42,984 nucleotides of DNA from JAAYTD01 sp964472015 (GTDB lineage: Bacteria > Bacteroidota > Ignavibacteria > Kapaibacteriales > UBA2268): contig CAYYIP010000017.1 in NCBI GenBank assembly GCA_964472015.1, positions 1 to 42,984 on the forward strand, read 5' to 3'. A model generated the notes under the pieces. The model did not search any database. It was not told the DNA's origin and saw only the letters and a program-made list of their open reading frames with translations. How positions within the stretch are numbered: position 1 is the stretch's first letter; every line of letters starts with the position of its first letter. Positions 8,605 through 18,109 of this stretch are shown here, piece by piece. A program made the position numbers and the translations under genes.

Positions 8605-9279
8605 ATGAAGACAATATCTTATGAATATTTTGATTGTGTTATATGTTTAGATGCTGAACTTCCTGATATAAATGTTTTTGAACAATTAAAAAATATTCCT
8701 ATTTTTGCCGCAGATGGTGCAGTATTTAAATTATATGAGCTTGGAGTTGAAACTAGTAAAATAATTGGGGACTTAGATACATTTGATAAATCTTTGAATA
8801 AGAATAAAATTACAAAATCAAAAATAATACGTATTAGTGAACAAGATACAAATGATTTTGAGAAAGTTTTAAAGTATGTAATAGAAAACAATTATAAAAA
8901 TTGTTTGATACTCGGAATAAATGGTGGTGAATATGAACATTCATTAAATAATTGGAGTGTTTTTATAAAATATAATAAGAAACTTAATTTATGTCTATAT
9001 ACAGAAAATAGATACGGAATAACTATTGATAGTGATACTAAGATAAAATTAGAATTAAATGAAAAAGTTTCTTTAATTCCACAACCGGAAGCTATAATTA
9101 CTACTAAAAATTTACGTTGGAATTTAAATAATGAAATGCTAAGTTTAGGAATACGCGAAGGTGCAAGAAATTATTGTATTGAAGCCAATCAAGAAGTTAT
9201 TATTTTAGTTCATAAAGGTGAGTTATGTATGTTTTTTGATGCAAGACTACCGAAAGCACCAGTTCCAGTTATTATATAG
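8605..9279 (+). CDS. thiN: Thiamine pyrophosphokinase
   Basis: A 224-residue thiamine pyrophosphokinase (TPK), which converts thiamine plus ATP to thiamine diphosphate and AMP. Diagnostic motifs are AADGA (36-39), GDLDTF (55-60, the metal site usually GDLDS), DTNDFEK (81-87) and GGEYEHSLNN (107-116, usually GGRxDHxLxN). The C-terminal half is the expected beta-rich thiamine-binding domain (SLIPQPEA onward). The family Arg and Asp in GGRxDH are replaced by E109 and E111, a variation worth noting because these residues lie at the active site. An ATG seven bases upstream is out of frame. No TPP riboswitch is visible upstream. Confidence 0.85.
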   Translation: MKTISYEYFDCVICLDAELPDINVFEQLKNIPIFAADGAVFKLYELGVETSKIIGDLDTFDKSLNKNKITKSKIIRISEQDTNDFEKVLKYVIENNYKNCLILGINGGEYEHSLNNWSVFIKYNKKLNLCLYTENRYGITIDSDTKIKLELNEKVSLIPQPEAIITTKNLRWNLNNEMLSLGIREGARNYCIEANQEVIILVHKGELCMFFDARLPKAPVPVII

Positions 9280-9356
9280 TTGTATTTTATATTATTTTTT
9301 TATTATTATAATATAATTTTAATTCTTAAATATAAATAAATTTGAAAGGTTTATAA

Positions 9357-9983
9357 ATGAAAAAGTATATATTTTTAATATTTGGAATAATATTTTTTAT
9401 ACATTCTATAAGTTTTAGTACTTTTTGTCTATCAAAGTCCAAGAATACTGATAAAGATACTGTTTTTGCAAAAATAAAATCTATTTATAAAAATGCGCAG
9501 TCTATTTATATAGAATTTTCTGACAATGTAACACCTAATAAATATTATAAATTAAAAACAATGAAAGGTAATAAATATAGTCTTATTGGCAATAATCGAC
9601 AAATTTTTTGTGATGGTAAAACATTATGGAATTATAATGCTATAGATAAAAATGTTATTATTTCTAATTTTGATGGAGATATGACTAGTTTTACATTAGA
9701 TTGTTTTTTCTTTAAGGTACTTCCGAATTTAATACCAACCTATTTGACAACAAAAAATAAAAATTATATTCTTGAATTACAAAATAATAATAATTTTTTT
9801 GATATAAAAACTGTTAAGCTTATTTTATCAAAAGACTTAAAAACTATAAAAAATATAGAAGTTAATAGTAATAACGGCAGTTTTTTTTGGCATATAAAAA
9901 AAATAAATACAAAAATAAAATTCAAAGCAAAAGAATTTGAATTTGTTATCCCCAAAAATACAGAGATTATTGATTATAGGTAA
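9357..9983 (+). CDS. lolA: LolA-like outer-membrane lipoprotein carrier
   Basis: A 208-residue periplasmic protein with a signal peptide (residues 1 to about 25). The LolA family signature CDGKTLWNYN is at 85-94, followed by KNVIISNFD, typical of LolA homologs in Bacteroidota. LolA shuttles lipoproteins from the LolCDE exporter to the outer membrane in a hydrophobic half-barrel. The start is preceded by GAAAGG at 9344-9349. It lies between thiN and ctpA on the same strand, but a separate promoter precedes ctpA. Sequence divergence is large and only the family fold is supported; a related outer-membrane sorting role is possible. Confidence 0.75.
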   Translation: MKKYIFLIFGIIFFIHSISFSTFCLSKSKNTDKDTVFAKIKSIYKNAQSIYIEFSDNVTPNKYYKLKTMKGNKYSLIGNNRQIFCDGKTLWNYNAIDKNVIISNFDGDMTSFTLDCFFFKVLPNLIPTYLTTKNKNYILELQNNNNFFDIKTVKLILSKDLKTIKNIEVNSNNGSFFWHIKKINTKIKFKAKEFEFVIPKNTEIIDYR

Positions 9984-10035
9984 TATATATTTATTATACT
10001 TAATATATTCAAATAAATATATTCAAACAAATTAA

Positions 10036-10065
10036 TTGTTGATTTATATTTTTTTTGTATTTTTG
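10036..10065 (+). promoter_or_regulatory. Bacteroidota promoter for ctpA
   Basis: TATTTTTG at 10058-10065 with TTG at 10036-10038, 19 bases upstream. It lies about 60 bases before the ctpA start and suits the ctpA-ompA pair. Confidence 0.6.
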
Positions 10066-10125
10066 TAAATTAAACAGTTATTAATATGTATAATTAAATA
10101 AAAGCAATAAGAATTTAATAAACGT

Positions 10126-11814
10126 ATGAAAAAAAAATATCTTAAACTGAGTTTACTAGTTGTTTTAGGCGTTTTTATTGGATTGTTAATATATCCATTA
10201 GTTAGTGCAGATAATATATATCAACAATTAGAAAAATATAAATATGTTTTTGGCAATGCAATAAAAGAATATGTTGATGAAGTTGATTCTAGTGTATTAA
10301 CCGAATCAGCAATAAAAGGTATGCTAAATGAATTAGATCCTCATTCAGTTTATATTACTGCTAAAGAAATGGAAGCAGTTGATGAAGATATGCAAGGTAG
10401 TTTTGAAGGCATAGGAGTTCAATTTAGTATGCTAAATGATACAATAACCGTTATTGCACCAATAAAGGGCGGGCCGAGTGAAAAATTAGGTATCATAAGT
10501 GGTGATAAAATAGTTGAAATTAATGGAAAAAAAGCAATTGGAATTTCACAAGATACAGTTCCTAAACTATTAAAAGGTGCCAAAGGAACAATAGTAAGAT
10601 TAGGTATATATAGATATGGTGAAAAAGAATTATTGTATTTTGATGTAGTCCGTGATAAAATTCCTTTACATACTGTTGATGCATATTATATGTATGATAA
10701 TAGTGATATCGGTGTTATCCAAGTCAATAGATTTGCACAAACAACTTATCAAGAGTTAATGAATGCAGTTCGTGAGTTAAAAAATAAAAATATGAAAAAA
10801 TTGATATTGGATCTGCGTGGTAATCCGGGTGGTTATTTAAATCAAGCATTTTTAATGGCTGATGAATTTTTGAAAGGAGATACTATTGTTTATACTAAAG
10901 CACGTAGAGAAGAAAATAATGAAGTATTTACTGCAAGAACAGGACAAGAATTAGAAGATATTCCGCTTATTATATTAATAAACGCAGGCTCTGCATCTGC
11001 AAGTGAAATTGTTTCAGGTGCAGTACAAGATATGGATAGAGGGTTAATAGTAGGAACAAGTTCTTTTGGAAAAGGACTTGTACAACGACAATTTAAAATA
11101 CCAGATGGTTCAGCATTTAGATTGACAATAGCAAGATATTATACTGCGTCAGGAAGATGTATACAACGTCCATATAAAGATAAAGCAAATTATCGTAATC
11201 TTGTTGGTAGATTAGAGTTAGAAGAAGGATTAAATCTGGAACATGCACTTGATAAAATAAAAAAAGAGGAAGCTAATAAAAAACAAAAATCAAAAAAAGA
11301 AAATAAAAATAACAACGATACTACTGACAAAAGAATTGATTTAGATTCTATTGAGTTATTTTATACAAGATCAGGACGACCAGTACTTGGAGGAGGTGGT
11401 ATAACACCTGATTATATAGTAAAAAGTGATACAGTTACTATGTTAACAGTTAATATAAGACGTAAAAATGTATATAATGAATTTATTAATTCTGAATTTA
11501 AAAATAAAAAACATATAAAAGATAAATATAATGGTGATTTTGAAAAATTTAATAAAGAATTTGAAATCACTGATGCAATGATAAAAAAATTAAGACAACT
11601 TGCTGAAAATAAAGGAGTAGTTTGGGATGAAGAAAGAGCAAAGATAGATGAACCTTATTGGAAATTATCTCTAAAAGCTTTAATAGCGAGAATTATATGG
11701 GATAATAATTGCGAAGCTAAAATTATATCACAAATTGATAGACAATTGAAAACTGCTACAACATTATTTCCTATTGCAGAAAAAATTAGAAATCAAAAGG
11801 TAAAAAGTAAATAA
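10126..11814 (+). CDS. ctpA: Carboxyl-terminal processing protease (S41)
   Basis: A 562-residue periplasmic serine protease anchored by an N-terminal segment (residues 7-28). The PDZ domain is at about 95-175 (GIGVQF...GDKIVEING). The S41 core carries LDLRGNPGGYL (228-238), nucleophile S291 in GSASASE and general base K316 in SFGKG; the 25-residue Ser-Lys spacing equals that of E. coli Prc. GRCIQRPY follows. The C-terminal region after about 370 has a Lys/Asn-rich insert, then a helical extension of the kind seen in Bacteroidota CtpA. Members degrade or trim envelope proteins, including cell-wall enzymes and secreted substrates. ompA follows after 50 bases with no terminator between, so co-transcription is likely. 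Confidence 0.93.
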   Translation: MKKKYLKLSLLVVLGVFIGLLIYPLVSADNIYQQLEKYKYVFGNAIKEYVDEVDSSVLTESAIKGMLNELDPHSVYITAKEMEAVDEDMQGSFEGIGVQFSMLNDTITVIAPIKGGPSEKLGIISGDKIVEINGKKAIGISQDTVPKLLKGAKGTIVRLGIYRYGEKELLYFDVVRDKIPLHTVDAYYMYDNSDIGVIQVNRFAQTTYQELMNAVRELKNKNMKKLILDLRGNPGGYLNQAFLMADEFLKGDTIVYTKARREENNEVFTARTGQELEDIPLIILINAGSASASEIVSGAVQDMDRGLIVGTSSFGKGLVQRQFKIPDGSAFRLTIARYYTASGRCIQRPYKDKANYRNLVGRLELEEGLNLEHALDKIKKEEANKKQKSKKENKNNNDTTDKRIDLDSIELFYTRSGRPVLGGGGITPDYIVKSDTVTMLTVNIRRKNVYNEFINSEFKNKKHIKDKYNGDFEKFNKEFEITDAMIKKLRQLAENKGVVWDEERAKIDEPYWKLSLKALIARIIWDNNCEAKIISQIDRQLKTATTLFPIAEKIRNQKVKSK

Positions 11815-11864
11815 ATTATAAAATTTATTAAAATAAAAAAATGTTTTAAAGGAGAAAAACTTAA

Positions 11865-13802
11865 ATGAAACTAAACAAAATTATATTAATAGGATTAGTG
11901 TTATTACTAACTAATAATAACACTAAAATATTAGCAGATGATTATGTTGTTTGGGATAAAAATATTGGTATTTATACAGGATTAAATATTAATATGCATC
12001 AACCAAATTTTGCACTTGACGGTAGTATTCCGCTTCCATTTGAAACAAATAAAAGTTCTTTAACTGGTTTTTTAGGATTAGAATTTAATGCTCCAATTAT
12101 TGATATAATGTCAATAACAGGCCGAATTAATTATAATGTTGCAAGTGTTAAGGAATTAGAAGGTCGTTGCCCTGAATTTTTTTCTACCTTAGATATTTAT
12201 CTTGATTATGTTGATATAAATCCATCAATTAAACTTTATAATATATTTCCTTCTTATTTTAGACGTCTTTATTTTACCGGTGGAATTAATATTGGTGTTC
12301 CTATTAAAAATGAATATGAACTTACTCAAAAGTATTGGTTTGATAGTTCTATTGTGCGAGATTATAATCCTTCGGGGGAATTACCAGATGTATCAACTAG
12401 AATGGCTTTAAATTTAGGTATTGGTTATATTATTAATTTATCCGATAATTTATATTTAATGCCAGAGTTATCTTATCAAATGCCTTTTAGTAAAGTTTCA
12501 TCTAATAAGGAATGGGATAGTTGGACTGTTCCTCAATTAAGATTAGGTGTATCTCTTACTTATGATTTTTTTAGTGGAAATAAAGAAACTAGTAAAAAAG
12601 TAGATGAAGAAAAACCTTTCTTTGTTGAAATGGAAAATATAAATTATTATAATAAAATGGGCGAGAAACAAGATGCAAACAATATTGTGCTTGAAGAAAT
12701 CGAATATGGCGAATTATTTCCACTAGTACCTTATATATTCTATGAAAAAAATGAAACTGAGATTGCTAATGAATATAGAAGTGAAAATCATAATCTTGCA
12801 GGAGTTATAAATGACGATATTTCTAATATTCTGCCTAATGAAGCAATAGAAATTAATTATAGAACTGTAGATATTGTTGGTAAACGTTTAGAAAAAAACA
12901 AAGATGCAATAGTAACTTTAACAGGTACAGTTGATGGCAAAACAGAAACATCAATTGATATTTCTAAAGGTCGTGCAGAATCTATTAAAAGATATATTTT
13001 GAATAATTATAATGTAGAGGAAGAACGTGTTAAGGTAGAGGCATCGATGCTTCCTAAAAAACCATCAGCTCAAAATGTTGAAGACGGTATAGAAGAAAAT
13101 AGACGAGTTGAAATATCGTCTAATTCTAAAGATATACTAGAACCTATATTTATAAAAGGTGAAAGACAACGTATTGCTACGCCAGAAGTAGTTGAATTTG
13201 TACCTATGGTCGTTGCTGATTCTGTTACTTTATGGACGCTTGAAATTATGCAAACTGATAGAATTATTAAAACTATTAGTGGAGTAAAGGTTGAACCCGT
13301 TAGATGGCATATTGCTACTAATGAATTAGTTGCAAGTCAAATACCTGTTGATTATGTATATACTATATTTTATAATGATGAATCAACAAAAACAACAGGT
13401 TCAATACCTGTAGAATTTATTACGTTTTCTAAAAAGAAAACAATTGAACAAGCTGATAAATCTATAAATAAATATTCTTTGATACTATTTGAATTTGATA
13501 AATATGATATATCTGATGAAAATGCACAAATTATTGATAAATATGTTATACCAAATATAAAATATAAATCTAATATTGAAATTTTTGGTTTTACAGATAG
13601 AATAGGGAATAGTAATTATAATAAAAAATTAGCAAAGTCAAGAGCGGAAGCCGTTAAAAATTATATACTTACAAAAAATAAAAATGTAAATATTAAAACT
13701 TATGGTGTAGATGCAGCAGATGCACCTTTTGATAATAATAGTGCTATAGGTAGACAGTTATCTAGAACTGTGCAAATATTCCTTATTACACCAAAAGAAT
13801 AA
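11865..13802 (+). CDS. OmpA-family protein with beta-barrel and two OmpA domains
   Basis: A 645-residue outer-membrane protein. Signal peptide 1 to about 24; residues about 30-240 are a predicted beta-barrel (IGIYTGLNINMHQP onward, repeated LxLGIGY/LRLGVSLTYDF strands). A first OmpA-like domain at about 285-425 is shown by LTGTVDG, KGRAESIKRYI and ENRRVEIS. A second, canonical one is at 535-642, opening LILFEFDKYDIS with peptidoglycan-contact residues D578 and R593. Such proteins tether the outer membrane to peptidoglycan. GGAG at 11851-11854 sits ten bases before the ATG. A strong terminator follows at 13824. Two OmpA domains on one barrel is unusual in classical OmpA but known in FCB-group genomes. 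Confidence 0.85.
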   Translation: MKLNKIILIGLVLLLTNNNTKILADDYVVWDKNIGIYTGLNINMHQPNFALDGSIPLPFETNKSSLTGFLGLEFNAPIIDIMSITGRINYNVASVKELEGRCPEFFSTLDIYLDYVDINPSIKLYNIFPSYFRRLYFTGGINIGVPIKNEYELTQKYWFDSSIVRDYNPSGELPDVSTRMALNLGIGYIINLSDNLYLMPELSYQMPFSKVSSNKEWDSWTVPQLRLGVSLTYDFFSGNKETSKKVDEEKPFFVEMENINYYNKMGEKQDANNIVLEEIEYGELFPLVPYIFYEKNETEIANEYRSENHNLAGVINDDISNILPNEAIEINYRTVDIVGKRLEKNKDAIVTLTGTVDGKTETSIDISKGRAESIKRYILNNYNVEEERVKVEASMLPKKPSAQNVEDGIEENRRVEISSNSKDILEPIFIKGERQRIATPEVVEFVPMVVADSVTLWTLEIMQTDRIIKTISGVKVEPVRWHIATNELVASQIPVDYVYTIFYNDESTKTTGSIPVEFITFSKKKTIEQADKSINKYSLILFEFDKYDISDENAQIIDKYVIPNIKYKSNIEIFGFTDRIGNSNYNKKLAKSRAEAVKNYILTKNKNVNIKTYGVDAADAPFDNNSAIGRQLSRTVQIFLITPKE

Positions 13803-13823
13803 TATAAATTTAATTAAAGTTAC

Positions 13824-13860
13824 AAGAAGAGAGATTATTTTATTAGCTCTCTTCTTTTTT
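13824..13860 (+). terminator. Rho-independent terminator after ompA-family gene
   Basis: A perfect 10-bp stem AAGAAGAGAG (13824-13833) with CTCTCTTCTT (13847-13856), a 13-base loop and a T run to 13860. Confidence 0.9.
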
Positions 13861-13993
13861 ATTTTTATGTAAATTAATATAACAACTAAATAATATAACA
13901 ATATATATTTTTTGTATCAATAAATTTGTTTTTTGTTTTAAAATTTAATAATATATTCTATTATATTAAATTCTATTTTTCTAAAATAATTAT

Positions 13994-15394
13994 ATGTACG
14001 TATTAAAGTTTGGTGGTTCTTCCGTAGCAAATAGTAAATGTATACTTAATGTTCTAAATATATTAAGTAAACGAAAACAAGAGAAAATTTTACTTGTTTT
14101 ATCTGCTTGTCAAGATATAACTAATAAATTGGAAAAAATTGCAGAACAAGTTTTACAAAATAATGATGAAGTTTGTAAAACTATTTGTAATGAAATAAAA
14201 CAAATACATTTAGATATAATTCAGGAAACAATAACTAATAATCTGAATAATAACTATATAATACAAGCAAATAATGCAGTAATTGACTTATGTGCAGAAT
14301 TAGAAAACTTACTTGTTGGCGTTTCATTATTACATGAATTAACTCCACAAGTAATGGATAAAATATATTCTTTTGGCGAACGACTTTCTACTACTGTTTT
14401 TTATTATATTGCTTTAGAAAAAGGAATAAATATCAAATGGGAAGATGCTAGAAAATTTATACGTACTGATGATAATTTTTTATGTGCTAATGTATTAGAA
14501 GAACCAGTAAAAATACAATGTAAAACAATAAAAGACAATTTTAATAATTATGATGTTATAGTAACACAAGGATTTATTGGTAGTGATTTATTGAATAGGA
14601 CTACTACTTTAGGACGCGGTGGGTCTGATTTAACTGCTGCTATATTTGGAATGGCTTTGCAAGCTGAATGTATTGAAATTTGGACAGATGTTAATGGCAT
14701 ATTGTCAGCAGATCCAAAATTAATCCCTGAAGCTATATCTATAAAGGAAATGCAATATTCTGAAATAAAAGAATTATCGTTTTGGGGCGCAAAAGTTTTA
14801 CATCCTAAAACTATTTTGCCAGCTATAAAAAATAATATAAAGGTTAAGGTACTTAATTCATTAAATCCTAATAATGAAGGAACAATTATTAAAGCAGAAA
14901 TTACTGCTGAAAATACAGAAGTACATTCTATTATTTCAAAACAAAATTGTTCTTTTGTTGAATTTAATATTGATGAAACAATAAAATATATAGATGTACT
15001 TGAATTAGTATTAAAATATATTGATGAAAAGAAAATTAAATTACTTTATAGTACTTATTCTAATCAATCTATTAAATTAATTATAGATAATAATAAAATT
15101 AATGAATTAGAATTAAATAGTTTATTAAATTCTTTATCAAATAATAAGAATATTAATAATAGAATAATAGTCAAAAATAATGTTGATATTATTTGCATTG
15201 CAGGTCAAAATTTTATGTCAAATATTAATCATTTCAATGATATTATATATAATATAAATGAATGTTTTTATGATGATACAGAATTTTTAGGAATGTATAT
15301 TATTTCTTCTAGTGCAACATTATTTATTATAAAAACGGAACAAATAAATTCTATCATAAAAAATATTCATAAACGACTATTTAATTATAATTAA
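13994..15394 (+). CDS. lysC: Aspartate kinase
   Basis: A 466-residue monofunctional aspartokinase, which phosphorylates aspartate in the first step of the lysine, threonine, methionine and diaminopimelate pathway. Motifs: KFGGSS (5-10), FGERLSTT, VTQGFIGSD, TTTLGRGGSDLTAA, EIWTDVNGILSADP and FWGAKVLHPKT. The last ~150 residues should fold as paired ACT domains for feedback control; they are Asn/Lys/Ile-rich and diverged. There is no homoserine dehydrogenase fusion. The convergent methyltransferase gene is separated by a bidirectional terminator. No lysine riboswitch is seen upstream; a TAAATTTG at 13921-13928 could be a -7 element but lacks a partner. Confidence 0.92.
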   Translation: MYVLKFGGSSVANSKCILNVLNILSKRKQEKILLVLSACQDITNKLEKIAEQVLQNNDEVCKTICNEIKQIHLDIIQETITNNLNNNYIIQANNAVIDLCAELENLLVGVSLLHELTPQVMDKIYSFGERLSTTVFYYIALEKGINIKWEDARKFIRTDDNFLCANVLEEPVKIQCKTIKDNFNNYDVIVTQGFIGSDLLNRTTTLGRGGSDLTAAIFGMALQAECIEIWTDVNGILSADPKLIPEAISIKEMQYSEIKELSFWGAKVLHPKTILPAIKNNIKVKVLNSLNPNNEGTIIKAEITAENTEVHSIISKQNCSFVEFNIDETIKYIDVLELVLKYIDEKKIKLLYSTYSNQSIKLIIDNNKINELELNSLLNSLSNNKNINNRIIVKNNVDIICIAGQNFMSNINHFNDIIYNINECFYDDTEFLGMYIISSSATLFIIKTEQINSIIKNIHKRLFNYN

Positions 15395-15436
15395 AATAAA
15401 TTAAAATAAATTTTTAAAAGTATTATACATTATAAA

Positions 15437-15472
15437 AAAATAACAGTGATAAATATATATCACTGTTATTTT
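15437..15472. terminator. Bidirectional terminator between lysC and methyltransferase
   Basis: A 12-bp perfect stem (AATAACAGTGAT at 15439-15450, complement at 15459-15470) extended by A-T pairs, with an 8-base loop. It has T-rich flank on the plus side and an A run on the other, so it can end transcription of both convergent genes. Confidence 0.85.
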
Positions 15473-15522
15473 ATTTATTTATTTAATATTATTGTTTACA
15501 ATTTATTATTATTATTATTCTA

Positions 15523-16476
15523 TTATTTTTTATTTTTTTGTTCTTTTAATGAATTACGTTCCCAAAATATTCCGTCTTTGTATCCTTGTATTTCTTTATT
15601 TTTTTCTGCCTGCATTAATCTTTTTACAGCATACATACAATATAATTCATTAATTTCAATTCCACAATAATTACGTTCTAATTTTTTTGCTACTACACTT
15701 GTTGTTCCACTTCCTAAAAAAGGATCTAATATAATATCATTTTTTTTAGATGACGCTAAAATTAGTTTAGCTATCAATTTTTCTGGCTTTTGTGTAGGAT
15801 GATCTGTATTTTCAGCCATAGACCAAAACGGAATAGTTATATCATCCCAAAAATTAGATGGATAAGTAATTCTAAAATTACCTTCTTTTGTATTTTCCCA
15901 ATCTTTTGGTATTCCATCAATTTTATAAGGGGCTAATACCTTCCTTCTAACTTTTACTGCATCCACATTAAAATAATAATTATTCGGGTCTTTTACTGCA
16001 AACCAAATGTCTTCCATTCCATTCTTCCAATTCTTTTTTGCACCTCGTCCTTTTTCACGTTGCCAAGTAATTCTATTAATAATAGTAAGTTCTGTTTCAA
16101 TAATTCGTTGTAAAGATGAGGTACATCGCCAATCACCACACATATATAAACTACCATTATTTTTTAATTTTTTACATAGTAAAGGGAACCAACTATTTAA
16201 AAAAATATTATAATTATTTTCATTTATAGCTTTAAATTTTAATCCATTATAATTTTTTGATAAATTATAAGGTGGGTCAACTATAATTAAATTAGCAAAA
16301 TTATCAGGTATTTTTTCTAATACATCTATTATATCACCATTAATTATATTATTTTTAAAATCAAAATCTTTATTTATTTTATTAATATCAATTATTTTAT
16401 TTTTTAGACTTTCTTTTTCATTTTCAAGAATTTCTAACGTTTTATTTCTATTAGTTTTCTTTTTTACATTTTCCAT
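15523..16476 (-). CDS. Orphan DNA methyltransferase, beta-class order
   Basis: A 317-residue site-specific DNA methyltransferase (N6-adenine or N4-cytosine). The catalytic motif IV, DPPYNL, is at 67-72 and the SAM-binding motif I, DPFLGSGTT, at 251-259; this IV-before-I order is the beta class. Between them HPTQKPEKLIAKLI (motif X-like) and a charged middle region serve as target recognition. The first 40 residues are a Lys/Asn-rich helical extension. No endonuclease gene adjoins it: lysC lies on one side and rodZ on the other, so it looks orphan and may be regulatory or a relic of a restriction system. DPPY slightly favours adenine methylation. The target sequence cannot be inferred. Confidence 0.88.
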   Translation of the reverse strand: MENVKKKTNRNKTLEILENEKESLKNKIIDINKINKDFDFKNNIINGDIIDVLEKIPDNFANLIIVDPPYNLSKNYNGLKFKAINENNYNIFLNSWFPLLCKKLKNNGSLYMCGDWRCTSSLQRIIETELTIINRITWQREKGRGAKKNWKNGMEDIWFAVKDPNNYYFNVDAVKVRRKVLAPYKIDGIPKDWENTKEGNFRITYPSNFWDDITIPFWSMAENTDHPTQKPEKLIAKLILASSKKNDIILDPFLGSGTTSVVAKKLERNYCGIEINELYCMYAVKRLMQAEKNKEIQGYKDGIFWERNSLKEQKNKK

Positions 16477-16583
16477 AATTTTATATTTCCCATAATTATA
16501 GAATATGTAATAAATTGTTATTTAATAAAAACAATTTATTTATTATTATTTATATATACTTATTTACATTAAAACATATGTAT

Positions 16584-17915
16584 CTATTCTAAAACGGGTG
16601 GTTTTGTTTTTTCGGGTGTTGAAAAATCTAAAACTGGTATTAATGGTTTTTCTTCTGCTTTCTTCTTTTTTTCTCTTCTTTTTGTATATAATTTTTGGTC
16701 TTTTAAAGCATTTGTATCTGGTTGAGATGGATTTAATTTTCGATAATTAGCATTTATATTATCCACTGGAATTTCTTCGTTGTCATTTTCTAAAGGTCTT
16801 ACATTAGATATACCTTGTTTTGTAAGCTTTATATTTCTAACCATACTGCCCGGGGCACCTAAATTTGGTAATAATGTATCATTTTTATAAAATTTTATAT
16901 TACCAACATTAGACATACTTAAAATCATAAAATCTGCCGCACTCCATCTTTTTGTTTCATCTTTTATCATTATTAAATCTTCACATTCTTTCCCATCAAT
17001 ATCTATTTTTACCCAAGCAGTATCAATACAATATGCTTCTAAAATTAAACTATCTTTTTTAGAAGTTAAAACTAAAATATCATTTTCTTTTGTTTTTATA
17101 GAATCATTATAAAATTCTACTTCATCATAAGCATCGTTTTTTCCATAAAAAAATATAAAATATATAGTTGCTATTAGTAATGAGCCCATAATTGCATATA
17201 TAAGATAAATTTGTGCTTTTTTACTAAGCTGTTTATTATAAATTTTTTGTTTAGATGTTTTAGATTTTACACTGGTATTTATTTCAATAGTTTCTTTTTT
17301 ATTATTTTGATTTATATTAGATTTATTGTCAATGTAATTTTTTTTGTAAGTATCTAGTTTATTTATACTTTTATTGTTTGTTTTTTCTTTTTGCTCGTTT
17401 TCTCCATCTTCTGTAACATCATTTATAACAGAAATTTGTTCAATACTACTAATATCTTCTAGTTCTTTATTATTTGATATACTTATATTTTTATCATAGT
17501 TATCAATAATATTAGTATCTGATTCTTTAATTACTTCAAATCCTTCAATATCATCATTAGTATCATAATCATTAATTGTATCGTCAATATAAATAATATT
17601 TGTTTTATCAGTATCTATATCATTAATATCATCATTAACATTATCATTAATATTAGTAGTGTTGCTATTATTATTTAGTTTAGTTTTTTCTTTTTTTAAT
17701 TCCTTTTCTTTTTTTAATGTATTATTTTTTAATGCATCATTATAGAAGTCTTCCAAAGTTTTTTTGAAGGCATTAATATATGGAGTTGGTAGCTCATGCT
17801 CTTTTCCTTCCTCTATTGCTCTTATTACGTGCGCACGGATGTTTGTATATGTATCTACTTCATCTATACTTAATCCTAATTTAATACGTTTACTTTTTAA
17901 ATCACTATTATCCAT
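16584..17915 (-). CDS. rodZ: RodZ-like cytoskeletal membrane protein
   Basis: A 443-residue RodZ-type protein. Residues about 5-55 form the xre-like helix-turn-helix (LKSKRIKLGLSIDEVDTYTNI, then RAIEEG) that binds MreB. An extremely Asn/Asp/Thr-rich linker of about 180 residues follows, then one membrane helix at about 236-257 and a periplasmic DUF4115-like domain (SLILEAYCIDTAWVKIDIDG). RodZ links MreB to the elongation machinery and cell shape. The longest frame starts at 17930 (ATGGAG), but that GGAG reads as a Shine-Dalgarno site for the ATG at 17915, so I use the inner start (MDNSDLKSKR). The linker is much longer than usual and probably disordered. No mre or mrd genes are nearby. Confidence 0.82.
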   Translation of the reverse strand: MDNSDLKSKRIKLGLSIDEVDTYTNIRAHVIRAIEEGKEHELPTPYINAFKKTLEDFYNDALKNNTLKKEKELKKEKTKLNNNSNTTNINDNVNDDINDIDTDKTNIIYIDDTINDYDTNDDIEGFEVIKESDTNIIDNYDKNISISNNKELEDISSIEQISVINDVTEDGENEQKEKTNNKSINKLDTYKKNYIDNKSNINQNNKKETIEINTSVKSKTSKQKIYNKQLSKKAQIYLIYAIMGSLLIATIYFIFFYGKNDAYDEVEFYNDSIKTKENDILVLTSKKDSLILEAYCIDTAWVKIDIDGKECEDLIMIKDETKRWSAADFMILSMSNVGNIKFYKNDTLLPNLGAPGSMVRNIKLTKQGISNVRPLENDNEEIPVDNINANYRKLNPSQPDTNALKDQKLYTKRREKKKKAEEKPLIPVLDFSTPEKTKPPVLE

Positions 17916-17982
17916 ATTTTTTGTCTCCATATAGAGAGCCTTATTATATTGTAAACTTTTTTTATAGTTAATTTATTTTTTG

Positions 17983-17990
17983 TAATTTTG
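17983..17990 (+). promoter_or_regulatory. Bacteroidota -7 element TAATTTTG
   Basis: TAATTTTG matches TAnnTTTG and lies in the divergent region between rodZ and the DUF2279 gene, about 120 bases before the latter. No clear -33 TTTG is seen. Confidence 0.35.
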
Positions 17991-18109
17991 TAGTCTATTA
18001 TTACTCTTTTTGTAAATTAAAGTAATTTTTTTGATATATTATAATTAATATATATAACATTAATATATTATCAAAAATCATACCGTTTTTATTTTTATAT
18101 TAACAAGAA

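Noticed and set aside
13861..13993. Lysine riboswitch or attenuator before lysC
   Set aside because: No GC-containing paired elements or leader peptide; only AT-rich sequence.
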